From JBBRBB01 sp038206235 (lineage in GTDB: Bacteria; Bacteroidota; Bacteroidia; Chitinophagales; Chitinophagaceae), in contig JBBRBB010000023.1 in the NCBI GenBank assembly GCA_038206235.1, positions 1 through 64,000 of the forward strand: 64,000 nt of DNA, written 5' to 3'. The translations under genes were made by a program, and so were the position numbers. A model generated the notes under the pieces. That model worked only from the letters and a program-made list of their open reading frames with translations. It was not told where the DNA came from and searched no databases. Of the stretch, positions 16,696 to 25,232 are shown piece after piece; positions within the stretch are counted from its first letter, which is position 1; each line of letters starts with the position of its first letter.

Positions 16696-19600
16696 ATGAA
16701 ACTTACCAAACAACTTATATTGGTCTTCTTAGTGTTCATTTTGCAATCAAAACTTTTTGCACAACAAAATAGAGGTGTTCCATACAAAAGATGTTCAGTA
16801 AAAACCTTGAATTTTGAGCTGGGTCTGCTCAATAACGCCACCACAAATATTATTACAGATGCAAATGGCTTTACCTGGGTTTCAACATATACCGGAATGC
16901 AGCGGTACAATGGTTATACATTAGAACAAATAAATCCGGTTATAAATAATGCAACAATAGAAATAAATTATCCTGTATTTTTTTTCGGTCTCAGCGATGG
17001 GAAAATCTGGATTAGCTATAAACAGGGAGTGCTGGAATATTCTCCTTTCTCTCATTCTTTTAAAGAGATTATTCAGATTTCTTTATCCAAATCTTTTTTT
17101 TCAATTGTGCCGCTAAAAGAAACAAGTGATGGCATTTGGTGCATACAGGAAAATAAAGGCATTGTAGTCTATAACAGAACAGGAGTAATTTATAAACAGG
17201 TTGACAGCATGAATCATGCAATCATCAATAACATTATTCAATCTCAAAATATTTTATTAAATAATATCATTTCCTCTAACAACAATTTTATTTATATAAG
17301 AAGTTCTGAGAATAGCATTCTGAGAATCAATATTCGCAATAATCAATACAATAATCTGCCATTCATTGATGGCGCTATTTACAGTGTTGGGTGCACTGCT
17401 GACAAGCTGTATGTGCTATCTGATAAAGGCTTGTATTCCCGGAGCATTTATGAAAATTATGTTTTCAAAAATATTTTTGACAGCAAAACCCTGAGAGAAA
17501 AAATAAATGCCGGTTCGATTAGCATCGCAGAAAATAACGCATTATTTTTTAGCATCAACAGGCATTTTTACGAAATTGATTCATCTTCATTCATTCCAAG
17601 AGAATTTACTTCTTTTAACAGAGAACCTATTGTTTCCACAGGTGCTATTTTTAAAATTTACCCTGATAAATACAAACGTATCTGGCTGCTTACAAATAAT
17701 GATATTAAACGCATCCAGAATGTAAATATTCCCTTTGAGCATTTTATTTATACTGATGAAAAAAATAATTTTATCCGCAGTATTTTTTATGATGAAAAAA
17801 AACATCTGCTCATTGCAGGATGTTACAACGGTGCAATACAATTATATGATACGCTTGCCAACCCTCTGTTACAAAAACCGATGGTTAATGCTGCTGCCGG
17901 CTATATTCTTGCTATTGAAAAATTAGCAGAAGATAAATATTTATTGCAAACATTAGGAAACGGATTATTCCATTTAAATCTGAAAACAAAAAAAATACAG
18001 GAATATACTTCACTATTAAAACAGGAGTTCCGTAATAATAATTTTGAAAACAATATGCAGCGGATCAACGACAGCACTATCTTTATTTCAACTTCAAAAA
18101 ATGTCTACCGCTATATTTTAAAAAATGGCAAAATAGTTTCAGCTAATCCACTGTTTACCTCTTTTGATATTAGCAATCAGCAGATTGGATGTTTCATTTA
18201 TGGTTCTGATAAAATTTTATGGGCGGGCACCATCGGCGGATTACTCTGCAGGCTGGATAACAAAGGGAATTTCAAAACTTTTAATATCCCTGAAAATTAC
18301 GGGGTAAGAAGCATCACTGAAACAAATGATAATGGAATTTGGGCGGGAACGAACAAAGGTCTTTACATGTATGATTCAACCGGAACATTCATTAAAAGTT
18401 TTACCACGCAAACCGGCCTGCTCAACGACTGTATATATGCGCTGTTGGCTGCAGGCAGCAATGCAGTTTTTGCCAGCAGTAATCTTGGATTATCTTATGT
18501 GAATGAGAATGGCACAATAAAAAATTTTACGAAAGAGCTTGGCTTGCAGGAAAATGAATTCAATACCGGAGCAGCAATAAAAACATCTTCGGGTAAATTC
18601 TTTTTCGGCGGTGTTAATGGTATTTCTGCTTTTTATGCTGCCAGTCTTTCCGTAACAGAAGATGCTCCTGTTTTAAATATTACCCGCTTCGTGGTGAATG
18701 ATTCAATGATAAATCCGTCAACAAAAATCTGGAGGGGAGATACCATTACACTTAATCATAATCAAAATCGTCTGCAGTTTGATTTTGCTGCGTTGGGGCT
18801 TTTCAATAACAATGAGTATTTATATAAGTACCGTTTAAAAGGCTTTGAAGAAAGCTGGCAAAGCACACATCAGCCCACAGCGATAAAATATAACTTGGCG
18901 CCTGGTAAATACACTCTTGAAATTGTATGCAGCCCCGTGCTTTCATCGAACAGCATCTTCAAAAAAAATATTGCAATTATTATTAAACCACCGTGGTGGC
19001 AAACATGGTGGTTTAGCTTACTTGCAGTAATTGCAACAGCGGGGATTATTGCTTTAATAGCAGCTCAGTATAACCGCAGAAAATATCTTCAAAAGATCAG
19101 AGCATTGCAGTTGCAATACCAACTGCAAATTGAAAGAGAACGAATCAGCCGTGAATTGCACGATAATATCGGCGCACAATTGAGCTTTATCAGCAGCAAT
19201 ATTGATTGGGTTATTGACAGGAATGAAGATTTACCGAAAGAGCAGGAGCTTCAGCAAATGAAAGCCATTAATGAAACAGCAAAAAATGTGATGAGCAATT
19301 TGCGTGAAACGATATGGGCTTTACATAAAGAAGCAATTACACTCAATGAATTTTCCGATAAGCTTAAAGTATACATTCAAAATGTTATCCGGTTAAAGCC
19401 CGATATCAAATTCAGGTCCGAAGAAAATATCATTAAAAATATTGTTTTCACACCGGCAGAAACGCTCAATATTTTTCGCATCTGCCAGGAAATAATTAAT
19501 AATGTGATAAAACATGCAGAGGCAACTCTTTTAAAGTTGCTCATTTATTCTGATGAAAAATCTTTCAGCATATTAATTGAGGATAATGGTAAAGGCTTCA

Positions 19601-19728
19601 ATCAGTCAGAAAAATTAAATGGACATTATGGTTTGGAAAATATAAAGTTTCGGGCAAAGGAATTAAACGCCAGCCTTATTATAAAAACAGAGCCGGCAAA
19701 AGGAACCAGTGTTTCAATCACTAAATAA
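16696..19728 (+). CDS. propeller-type sensor histidine kinase (reg_prop/Y_Y_Y/HisKA_3)
   Basis: A 1010-aa membrane sensor kinase. A signal peptide (1-22) is followed by a long periplasmic beta-propeller region (about 25-685) with repeated WxST/WxGT and DxxGxxW words (ITDANGFTWVSTYTGMQRYNG, GIWAGTNKGLYMYDSTG). Then come a Y_Y_Y domain (690-760), one TM helix (about 768-790), and a HisKA_3 dimerisation domain with His822 in ERISRELHDNIGAQLSFI. The HATPase domain has an N-box (EIINNVIKHA) and DNGKGF. No receiver or AraC domain is fused; the partner is the LuxR-type regulator 66 bp downstream. The family senses poly- or oligosaccharides or other envelope signals; the ligand here is unknown. Confidence 0.93.
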   Translation: MKLTKQLILVFLVFILQSKLFAQQNRGVPYKRCSVKTLNFELGLLNNATTNIITDANGFTWVSTYTGMQRYNGYTLEQINPVINNATIEINYPVFFFGLSDGKIWISYKQGVLEYSPFSHSFKEIIQISLSKSFFSIVPLKETSDGIWCIQENKGIVVYNRTGVIYKQVDSMNHAIINNIIQSQNILLNNIISSNNNFIYIRSSENSILRINIRNNQYNNLPFIDGAIYSVGCTADKLYVLSDKGLYSRSIYENYVFKNIFDSKTLREKINAGSISIAENNALFFSINRHFYEIDSSSFIPREFTSFNREPIVSTGAIFKIYPDKYKRIWLLTNNDIKRIQNVNIPFEHFIYTDEKNNFIRSIFYDEKKHLLIAGCYNGAIQLYDTLANPLLQKPMVNAAAGYILAIEKLAEDKYLLQTLGNGLFHLNLKTKKIQEYTSLLKQEFRNNNFENNMQRINDSTIFISTSKNVYRYILKNGKIVSANPLFTSFDISNQQIGCFIYGSDKILWAGTIGGLLCRLDNKGNFKTFNIPENYGVRSITETNDNGIWAGTNKGLYMYDSTGTFIKSFTTQTGLLNDCIYALLAAGSNAVFASSNLGLSYVNENGTIKNFTKELGLQENEFNTGAAIKTSSGKFFFGGVNGISAFYAASLSVTEDAPVLNITRFVVNDSMINPSTKIWRGDTITLNHNQNRLQFDFAALGLFNNNEYLYKYRLKGFEESWQSTHQPTAIKYNLAPGKYTLEIVCSPVLSSNSIFKKNIAIIIKPPWWQTWWFSLLAVIATAGIIALIAAQYNRRKYLQKIRALQLQYQLQIERERISRELHDNIGAQLSFISSNIDWVIDRNEDLPKEQELQQMKAINETAKNVMSNLRETIWALHKEAITLNEFSDKLKVYIQNVIRLKPDIKFRSEENIIKNIVFTPAETLNIFRICQEIINNVIKHAEATLLKLLIYSDEKSFSILIEDNGKGFNQSEKLNGHYGLENIKFRAKELNASLIIKTEPAKGTSVSITK

Positions 19729-19743
19729 TACAAATGAGTTATT
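19724..19743. promoter_or_regulatory. 20-bp palindromic operator, copy 4
   Basis: AATAATACAAATGAGTTATT overlaps the sensor stop codon (19726-19728) and lies 51 bp before the regulator ATG. Its left half has diverged (AATAATA rather than AATAACT), so it is the weakest copy. Confidence 0.6.
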
Positions 19744-19794
19744 GCAGATGAATAACCAAAAAATCAATTTTGATTTTATAACCCACATTAAATT

Positions 19795-20469
19795 ATGAGC
19801 ATCCGCATAGCAATTGTTGATGACCGTTCGCAGAATCGTTTGTCCCTTGCTGAAAGAATAAATATTTCAGATGACATAGAGGTGAAATTTACCGCGGTGA
19901 ATGGCGATGATTTTCTTGAGCAGATGAAAAAATTACCCGTTTCACAACTTCCGCAGGTTGCATTAATGGATATTGAAATGCCGGTAATGGATGGAATTGA
20001 AGCGGTTCGCCTTGGCAAGCAATTATATCCTGAACTAAAGTTTTTAATGCTTACCGTTTTTGATGATGATGATAAAATATTTGAAACAATCAAAGCCGGA
20101 GCCAGCGGTTATTTATTGAAGGATGAAAAACTCTCAACGATAATTGAGTGCATACATCAGATTATTGAAATGGATGCTGCTCCCATGAGCCCAAGCATTG
20201 CAAGAAAAGCGCTGGATATGCTGATTAGAAAAGCCGAAAGCAAAGAAGATGCACAGCATGATGTATCGCCTTTACAAAATAGTTTGTCTCACAGGGAAAC
20301 AGAAATACTACGGTTGCTGGTTAATGGTTATGATTACCGCGCTACTGCTGAAAAATTATTTTTAAGCACTCATACAGTGCGCAAGCATATTGCAAATATT
20401 TATCAAAAACTGCATGTAACCTGCAAAGCCAAAGCCATTAATGTGGCTACAAAGAACAGGCTGGTTTAG
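19795..20469 (+). CDS. LuxR/NarL-family response regulator
   Basis: A 224-aa cytoplasmic DNA-binding regulator. The receiver domain (1-125) has the acidic pair Asp9/Asp10, phosphoacceptor Asp59 in ALMDIEMPVMDG, Thr87 and Lys109 (YLLKDEK). The C-terminal LuxR-type helix-turn-helix (about 160-222) reads LSHRETEILRLLVNGYDYRA, then the recognition-helix segment STHTVRKHIANIYQKL. It is cotranscribed with, or closely follows, the HisKA_3 sensor. The four 20-bp palindromes nearby have the size and symmetry expected for a dimeric LuxR-type protein, so it is the natural candidate to bind them (inference). Confidence 0.93.
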   Translation: MSIRIAIVDDRSQNRLSLAERINISDDIEVKFTAVNGDDFLEQMKKLPVSQLPQVALMDIEMPVMDGIEAVRLGKQLYPELKFLMLTVFDDDDKIFETIKAGASGYLLKDEKLSTIIECIHQIIEMDAAPMSPSIARKALDMLIRKAESKEDAQHDVSPLQNSLSHRETEILRLLVNGYDYRATAEKLFLSTHTVRKHIANIYQKLHVTCKAKAINVATKNRLV

Positions 20470-21078
20470 CTTTATGCTACCGTGATTTTTTAAATTTTAT
20501 TGGGTAATTACTATATTTAATTCAACAATTATCTTATTTATAATTTTTACATTTCTTCATCAAAAATTACGAAGATCATCTCAGCACAGGCAGGATAATT
20601 TTTGGGCATACTGCGCATCATACCCGATTTTTTATATCGCTTTTTATAAAATCTTTTTCGTAGTTTATTGTAAGCATGATAAATGGGTTGAGGTGAAAAC
20701 CTGTTAGGTTTATAATAAGTTCTGAATTGGGGAAGGGATCGGTTTTTAAAACAGGCAATAAGGATTTGCTTTTATTTTTCAGAAAAAATGTTTTAGAAAA
20801 TAACTTACAGCTGTTAGTTACCCCCTTTATTTTATAAAAGATTTAATAACTTTTTTTTAATAATATTTTTCTTTTACGAAAAATTAAAATATACATTTGC
20901 GCTTCGGGTTCCAGTATCATTCAAAGCTCAGCTTATTTCTTCCTGCCCGCCCTGCTAATACAATTGATAAACATCTCAAATTAGTACTAACCATGCAATG
21001 AGAAAAGTATGCGCCGTTTAAAAACAGGCGTAACAGGGATGTTATATCAATTAAAAAATAAAATTAAAATCACAAAAA
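20470..21078. promoter_or_regulatory. promoter and long 5' leader of the first glycosidase-like lipoprotein
   Basis: No gene is seen in these 609 bp. TACATTTG at 20892-20899 matches the Bacteroidota -7 element TAnnTTTG. It is followed by about 175 nt of leader containing a CCAGTATCATT word, a hairpin-forming CGCCGTTTAAAAACAGGCG (21012-21030) and a GTAACAGGGATGTTAT stretch. The same order and words recur before the paralogue at 22613. Confidence 0.6.
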
Positions 21079-22143
21079 ATGAGATCACTGAAAAACCTCC
21101 TTCTTTTATTAGCCCTGTCTGCAACTTTATACAGTTGCCAAAAAAGCATGGACGCTAATGGAACAAACCATTACTCTGAATCTATGCTAACGGAACAATC
21201 TGCATCGGGAGCAGACAATGGTATGCGTATTAGCAACGGTATTGTCACCAATTTCGGTGTGCTATCGGCTAACCGTGATATTTTTATTAGGTTAACTGCA
21301 GCAGCAAATCTTACTGCTGATTTTGTAAGGGAGTCAATAATCTTAAGCACATGGAATGGGCGTAACAGCTATTGGATGGATACATGGCTTGAGAATGGAT
21401 ATAAAGTTCTTTTGAATATAAATAATGATGTTTTAAAAACTCCCTTTCCTACAGACCTGGTTACTTATGCAGAAAATTTGCGCTCAGTGCTCAATGTGTA
21501 TCACCCTGAAGTTGCTGTTATAGAAAATGAAGAAGCCAATAAGTATGACCCCACCAAAGAAAATAATAATCAGTATCACCTGGGAAGCCTGGCAGATTAC
21601 ATTAAAGAATTGGCGGTAGCCGTAGAAGTATGCAAGCAAAAAGCGGTACCTGTTACAAATGGCGGGCTCACTCCTATAGTGATATCAAGCCTTTACAATT
21701 ATTACATTATCCATAATAAACCCGATTCTGCCCAATGGCTGCAGACACAAATGGGTGGCGTTTCAAAAGACCCCGAAAGAATAGCACGTGCCGATACTTT
21801 AATTACCGCTTACAGAATATTAGACCTTTCGTATGTAAATCTTCACTGGTACGAGCCTAATGCAGAAAAAACCAGACTTACAGGCATTTTGAATGTTATG
21901 ATCAATTATTTGCAGCAGCAAACAGGAAAGAAAGTTATTTCAAATGAAACCGGAATGAAAACGAATAGTCCTTCTTTTATTACACAATTAATGACGCAGT
22001 GGGATAATGGCAATGCAAAGTATGCAATTTTTTACGACGTGAATGGAGTGGGTCAAAATACAGGTGCATATCCATTAACCTCCGCAGCAGGTATATTACT
22101 TGCCAATGGAGTAGCGTTTAAAAATTATAACTTGTTACATTAA
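21079..22143 (+). CDS. putative TIM-barrel glycoside hydrolase lipoprotein, copy 1
   Basis: A 354-aa lipoprotein (signal ending LYSCQ, Cys20). The mature part reads as a (beta/alpha)8 barrel: FGVLSANRDI at strand 1, YKVLLNINN at strand 3, VAVIENEEAN at strand 4 with Asn150-Glu151, YVNLHWYEP at strand 6, and KKVISNETG at strand 7 with Glu290. An NE pair after strand 4 and a Glu after strand 7 are the acid/base and nucleophile layout of clan GH-A glycosidases. No family number can be assigned by eye. It is probably anchored in the outer membrane or its periplasmic face. A tandem paralogue follows at 22613. Confidence 0.6.
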   Translation: MRSLKNLLLLLALSATLYSCQKSMDANGTNHYSESMLTEQSASGADNGMRISNGIVTNFGVLSANRDIFIRLTAAANLTADFVRESIILSTWNGRNSYWMDTWLENGYKVLLNINNDVLKTPFPTDLVTYAENLRSVLNVYHPEVAVIENEEANKYDPTKENNNQYHLGSLADYIKELAVAVEVCKQKAVPVTNGGLTPIVISSLYNYYIIHNKPDSAQWLQTQMGGVSKDPERIARADTLITAYRILDLSYVNLHWYEPNAEKTRLTGILNVMINYLQQQTGKKVISNETGMKTNSPSFITQLMTQWDNGNAKYAIFYDVNGVGQNTGAYPLTSAAGILLANGVAFKNYNLLH

Positions 22144-22155
22144 TTTCTCGTTTCT

Positions 22156-22179
22156 CGCCTGCCCAGGCAAAGGCGGGGG
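22156..22179. repeat. REP-like GC-rich palindrome, copy 1
   Basis: CGCCTGCCCAGGCAAAGGCGGG forms a CGCC/GGCG stem and is flanked by TTTCTCGTTTCTCG low-complexity words. It starts 13 bp after the lipoprotein stop. A near-identical copy follows the paralogue. Confidence 0.65.
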
Positions 22180-22417
22180 TTTCTCGTTTCGTGTTACTCG
22201 TTTCACATTTCTCGTTTCTTGTTTATTCAAGGGATCAGGCTAACTTACAAGGGACTGGGGAATGAATACTCTGCGGGACAAGAAAGGATTTGCTTTCCGT
22301 TTTGCAAGAAAAATGTTTTTATGATGACTAACACCTATTTGTTAAAACCCTTTTTTGGTAAGGATTTTAATAACATTCCTTTTTAAAAATTTTATTCTTA
22401 GTGTAATATTTACACGT

Positions 22418-22612
22418 TACCTTTGCACTTCGATTTCCAGTATCATTTTAAATTTCCAGTATCATTTTAAGCTACATATTTTTTCTTCCATACATTAATA
22501 AACATCCCGATTAATACTAACATGTAAAGAGAAAAAGAATGCGCCGTTAAAAAAACAGCCGTAACAGGAATGTTATTATTAATTACAAAATAAAATTTGA
22601 AAAATCACAAAA
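22418..22612 (+). promoter_or_regulatory. promoter and conserved leader of the second glycosidase-like lipoprotein
   Basis: TACCTTTG (22418-22425) matches TAnnTTTG. The leader contains a 19-bp tandem duplication of TTTCCAGTATCATTTTAA (22434-22470). It then has the block ATGCGCCGTTAAAAAAACAG (from 22539) and GTAACAGGAATGTTAT, matching the leader of the 21079 gene. Confidence 0.6.
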
Positions 22613-23674
22613 ATGAGATCACTCAAAAATATTCTTTTTCTTTTTGCTCTCACGGCACAATTATACAGTTGCCAAAAAAGCACGGACGTTAATGAAATAA
22701 ATAATTCTTCAGAATCTATCCGGGCAGAACAATCTGCCGCCAGCGCAAGTAATATGCGTGTTAGCAACGATACTGCCACAAATTTCGGAGTATTATCGGC
22801 AAACCGTGATATTCCTTCCAGGTTGACTGCAGCGTCTAATCTTACCGCTGGTTATGTACGTGAGACAATACTTTTAAGCTCATGGAATGGAAATAATAGT
22901 TATTTAATGGATACGTGGCTTCAGAATGGATATAAAGTTCTTTTGAATATAAATAATAGTAATTACAAAACTCCATTTCCAACAGACCTTGTTACTTATG
23001 AAAGTAATTTGCGCTCTGTACTCAATGTGTATGCCTCTGAAGTTGTAGTTATAGAAAATGAAGAAGCCAATCAATATCAACCCGGCAAACAGAATAACAA
23101 TCAGTATCACCTGGGAAGCCTGGCAGATTACATTAATGAATTGACAGTAGCCGTAAAAGTATGCGAGGAGAAAGGTTTGGCTGTTACCAATGGCGGACTA
23201 ACTCCAATAGTTATATCAAGCCTTTACAATTATTATATCATCAATAATAAACCAGATTCTGCCCTATGGCTCAAGACTCAAATGGGTGGCGTTTCAAAAG
23301 ATACTGCAAGAATAGCACGTGCAGATTCTTTAATCACAGCTTACAGACAATTAGACCTGTCTTATGTAAATCTTCACTGGTATGAGCCTAATAAAGATAA
23401 AACCAGAATGACAGGCGTTTTGAATGTTATGATTAATTATTTAGAACAGCAAACAGGCAAAAAAGTAATTACAAATGAAACGGGTTTAAAAACTGATAAT
23501 CCATCTTTTGTAACACAACTAATGCAGCAGTGGGATAATGCTAATTCTAAGTATGCAATTTTTTTCGACGAGAATGGAATTGGCCTAAATACCGGCGCAT
23601 ATCCATTAACCACCGCACCAGGTATATTACTTCCTAATGGAGTAGCGTTTAAAAATTATAACCTGACACATTAG
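22613..23674 (+). CDS. putative TIM-barrel glycoside hydrolase lipoprotein, copy 2
   Basis: A 353-aa paralogue of the 21079 product, alignable end to end from MRSLKN to GVAFKNYNL. The lipobox is LYSC with Cys20. The putative acid/base segment VVVIENEEAN, the LHWYEP strand and the KKVITNETG nucleophile strand are all kept, so both copies should have the same fold and probably be active. The N-terminal 60 residues and the loop after strand 3 differ most. The duplication includes the promoter and leader, so both genes are probably expressed together from separate promoters. Confidence 0.6.
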   Translation: MRSLKNILFLFALTAQLYSCQKSTDVNEINNSSESIRAEQSAASASNMRVSNDTATNFGVLSANRDIPSRLTAASNLTAGYVRETILLSSWNGNNSYLMDTWLQNGYKVLLNINNSNYKTPFPTDLVTYESNLRSVLNVYASEVVVIENEEANQYQPGKQNNNQYHLGSLADYINELTVAVKVCEEKGLAVTNGGLTPIVISSLYNYYIINNKPDSALWLKTQMGGVSKDTARIARADSLITAYRQLDLSYVNLHWYEPNKDKTRMTGVLNVMINYLEQQTGKKVITNETGLKTDNPSFVTQLMQQWDNANSKYAIFFDENGIGLNTGAYPLTTAPGILLPNGVAFKNYNLTH

Positions 23675-23686
23675 TTTCTCGTTTCT

Positions 23687-23710
23687 CGCCTGCCCCGACA
23701 AAGGCGGGGT
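23687..23710. repeat. REP-like GC-rich palindrome, copy 2
   Basis: CGCCTGCCCCGACAAAGGCG followed by GGGT, flanked by TTTCTCGTTTCTCG words, 13 bp after the stop of the second lipoprotein. Position and sequence match copy 1, consistent with its being part of the duplicated unit. Confidence 0.65.
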
Positions 23711-24194
23711 TTCTCGTTACTCGTTACACGTTTTTCGTTCATGCAGAAATCATGCTAATGCACAAGAGCTTGAAGAATAAAGACTATCCTTGAACGTAAC
23801 GTAAGCATTATAGAAGCAACACAGCCGGATACATAAATATCGAACATCCAACATCGAACTTCAACATCGAACTTCCGCATCCAACATCGAACATCCAACC
23901 TCCCGCAGGTACGCGGGTTAAATTGAACTTGCTGCGTAATTTATTTAAGAGATAATTATTATTTTTATTAATTCTTCTGCTTTCTTAAGTTTCTGATGGA
24001 ACAATCTTCTGCAACTACCTTTTTGTAAAACGAAAAGGAGAAATTAATAGCCTGATAAGCCTTAATATTTTTCTGCATTGAATGTTTTCAATAGGAAAGA
24101 GTGTTTTGATGTATCAACAAGATTTGCGATGGCAAATGGGAATAACTATTCATTGCCTATTGTCGTTTATACTATTAGAAATAACCAATATTGT

Positions 24195-24344
24195 ATGAAA
24201 CAGATCACCAGAACAATTGCAGCCATAGTTGCAACACTTTTACTTGCATCTTGCTGGGCAGCCAGAGATACTACTATGTATAAGTGTCCTGCCCGCCAAT
24301 GGGCGGAGAAGCATGGCGGGTATGCTACCGGATTCCGGCATTAG
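24195..24344 (+). CDS. small putative lipoprotein (49 aa)
   Basis: The frame is open upstream to 24078, but an internal ATG at 24195 gives a clean lipoprotein signal: MKQITRTIAAIVATLLLASC with lipobox LASC and Cys20. The mature part is only about 29 residues and includes a CPARQWAEKHGG stretch encoded by a GC-rich repeat (24288-24321, GCCCGCC/GGGCGG words). Tiny lipoproteins of this shape are common in Bacteroidota, but no conserved domain is recognisable. The gene may be real or a repeat-invaded remnant. Confidence 0.45.
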   Translation: MKQITRTIAAIVATLLLASCWAARDTTMYKCPARQWAEKHGGYATGFRH

Positions 24345-24774
24345 GCTGTACTTGTTTAAATCTCACAATTAAATTACTGCAATATCCTTGTAAAGACCTA
24401 GTGGTATTGGGTGAGGTAACTTATTGTGTAAACTTTCAAAAGCAAAGATAAAAAAGTTCCTAACTAATATTATTCTCACAAGATTGACCTGAGGTACCCG
24501 TATGTCTGTAAACCTGACAAGAGAAGTTTACATTGTTTTATTAATTCTTCTGCGTGTTTCAGTTTATAGTTTTTCTACGTGACATAGATTTAGTACATCG
24601 CTGTTGCCTGTTTTATTTTACTCGCTGTTCCTGAACTGAAGTTAAGCATCATTTAAAAAATGATTGAGACGCTGAGTGTCTCTTGCTTTGAAGAGAGGTG
24701 TGAGATTGCAAGGGAACATTGATATTGAATTTTATTAATACAAATATAAGTTTAGTATTTGGGGTTCTTATTTT

Positions 24775-24870
24775 CGTACCCTCACTGTTCGTTTTCGTAC
24801 ACTTTTTTATTTCATAAAATGATAAAACTCTTAATCTGCAAAGAATTTTATCCTTGGCATAAGCGTTTCT
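24775..24870 (+). promoter_or_regulatory. sigma-54-like promoter module, copy A
   Basis: The dyad TGTTCGTTTTCGTACA (24786-24801) is followed after 52 bp by TTGGCAT-N5-TTTCT (24854-24870). The -24 half (TTGGCA) is good and the -12 half (TTTC) poor. No gene starts directly downstream before copy B, so this copy may be a decayed or auxiliary promoter. Confidence 0.5.
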
Positions 24871-25053
24871 TTTTTTACCAATATTAGTCCTTCCAGGACT
24901 TTCCGAGACCTTAAAATAAAAATTAACTTGACGCTAATGCGCCAAAGCTTTAAGCCTGACTCCAAAAAATAGATAATTGATAAAATCTGTTGAATGATAA
25001 AATTATTAAACATCTGAATATTAAGTTTAAACCTGACACCTGACAGCTAATTC

Positions 25054-25148
25054 CGTACACCCACTGTTCGTTTTCGTACACTTACTCTTTTCACAACACA
25101 CTAAAAACCTTATCTACAAACACTTTCAACCTTGGCATAACCGTTGAA
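25054..25148 (+). promoter_or_regulatory. sigma-54-like promoter module, copy B
   Basis: Two CGTACAC words 21 bp apart (25054-25060 and 25075-25081) overlap the dyad TGTTCGTTTTCGTACA (25065-25080). After 51 bp comes TTGGCAT-N5-TTGAA (25132-25148). Layout and spacing match a sigma-54 -24/-12 element (TTGGCAC-N5-TTGC) with an upstream activator site centred near -85. It lies 85 bp before the first permease gene. Confidence 0.6.
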
Positions 25149-25192
25149 TCAGAGTGCCTGAATAAAAGAAATATCATTTTACTAAGGGTTTA

Positions 25193-25232
25193 AACCCTCC
25201 CCCGTAGGGGGAGACGGAGGGGGCTTCTTTTT
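25193..25232 (+). promoter_or_regulatory. palindromic repeat providing a Shine-Dalgarno-like run
   Basis: The hairpin CTCCCCCGTAGGGGGAG is followed by GGAGGGGG (25216-25223), 9 nt before the ATG at 25233. Similar arrangements precede the genes at 28050, 36885 and 44598. Confidence 0.6.

Larger units (their letters stand above)
23675..24774. other. repeat-rich intergenic region
   Basis: Apart from one small lipoprotein-like frame (24195-24344) no gene is visible. The region holds the second REP-like palindrome (23687-23710), ATCGAACATCCAAC-type tandem words (23830-23905), and an 18-bp direct repeat TTTTATTAATTCTTCTGC at 23963-23980 and 24536-24553. The pattern suggests decayed or recombined DNA between the lipoprotein pair and the permease array. 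Confidence 0.5.
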
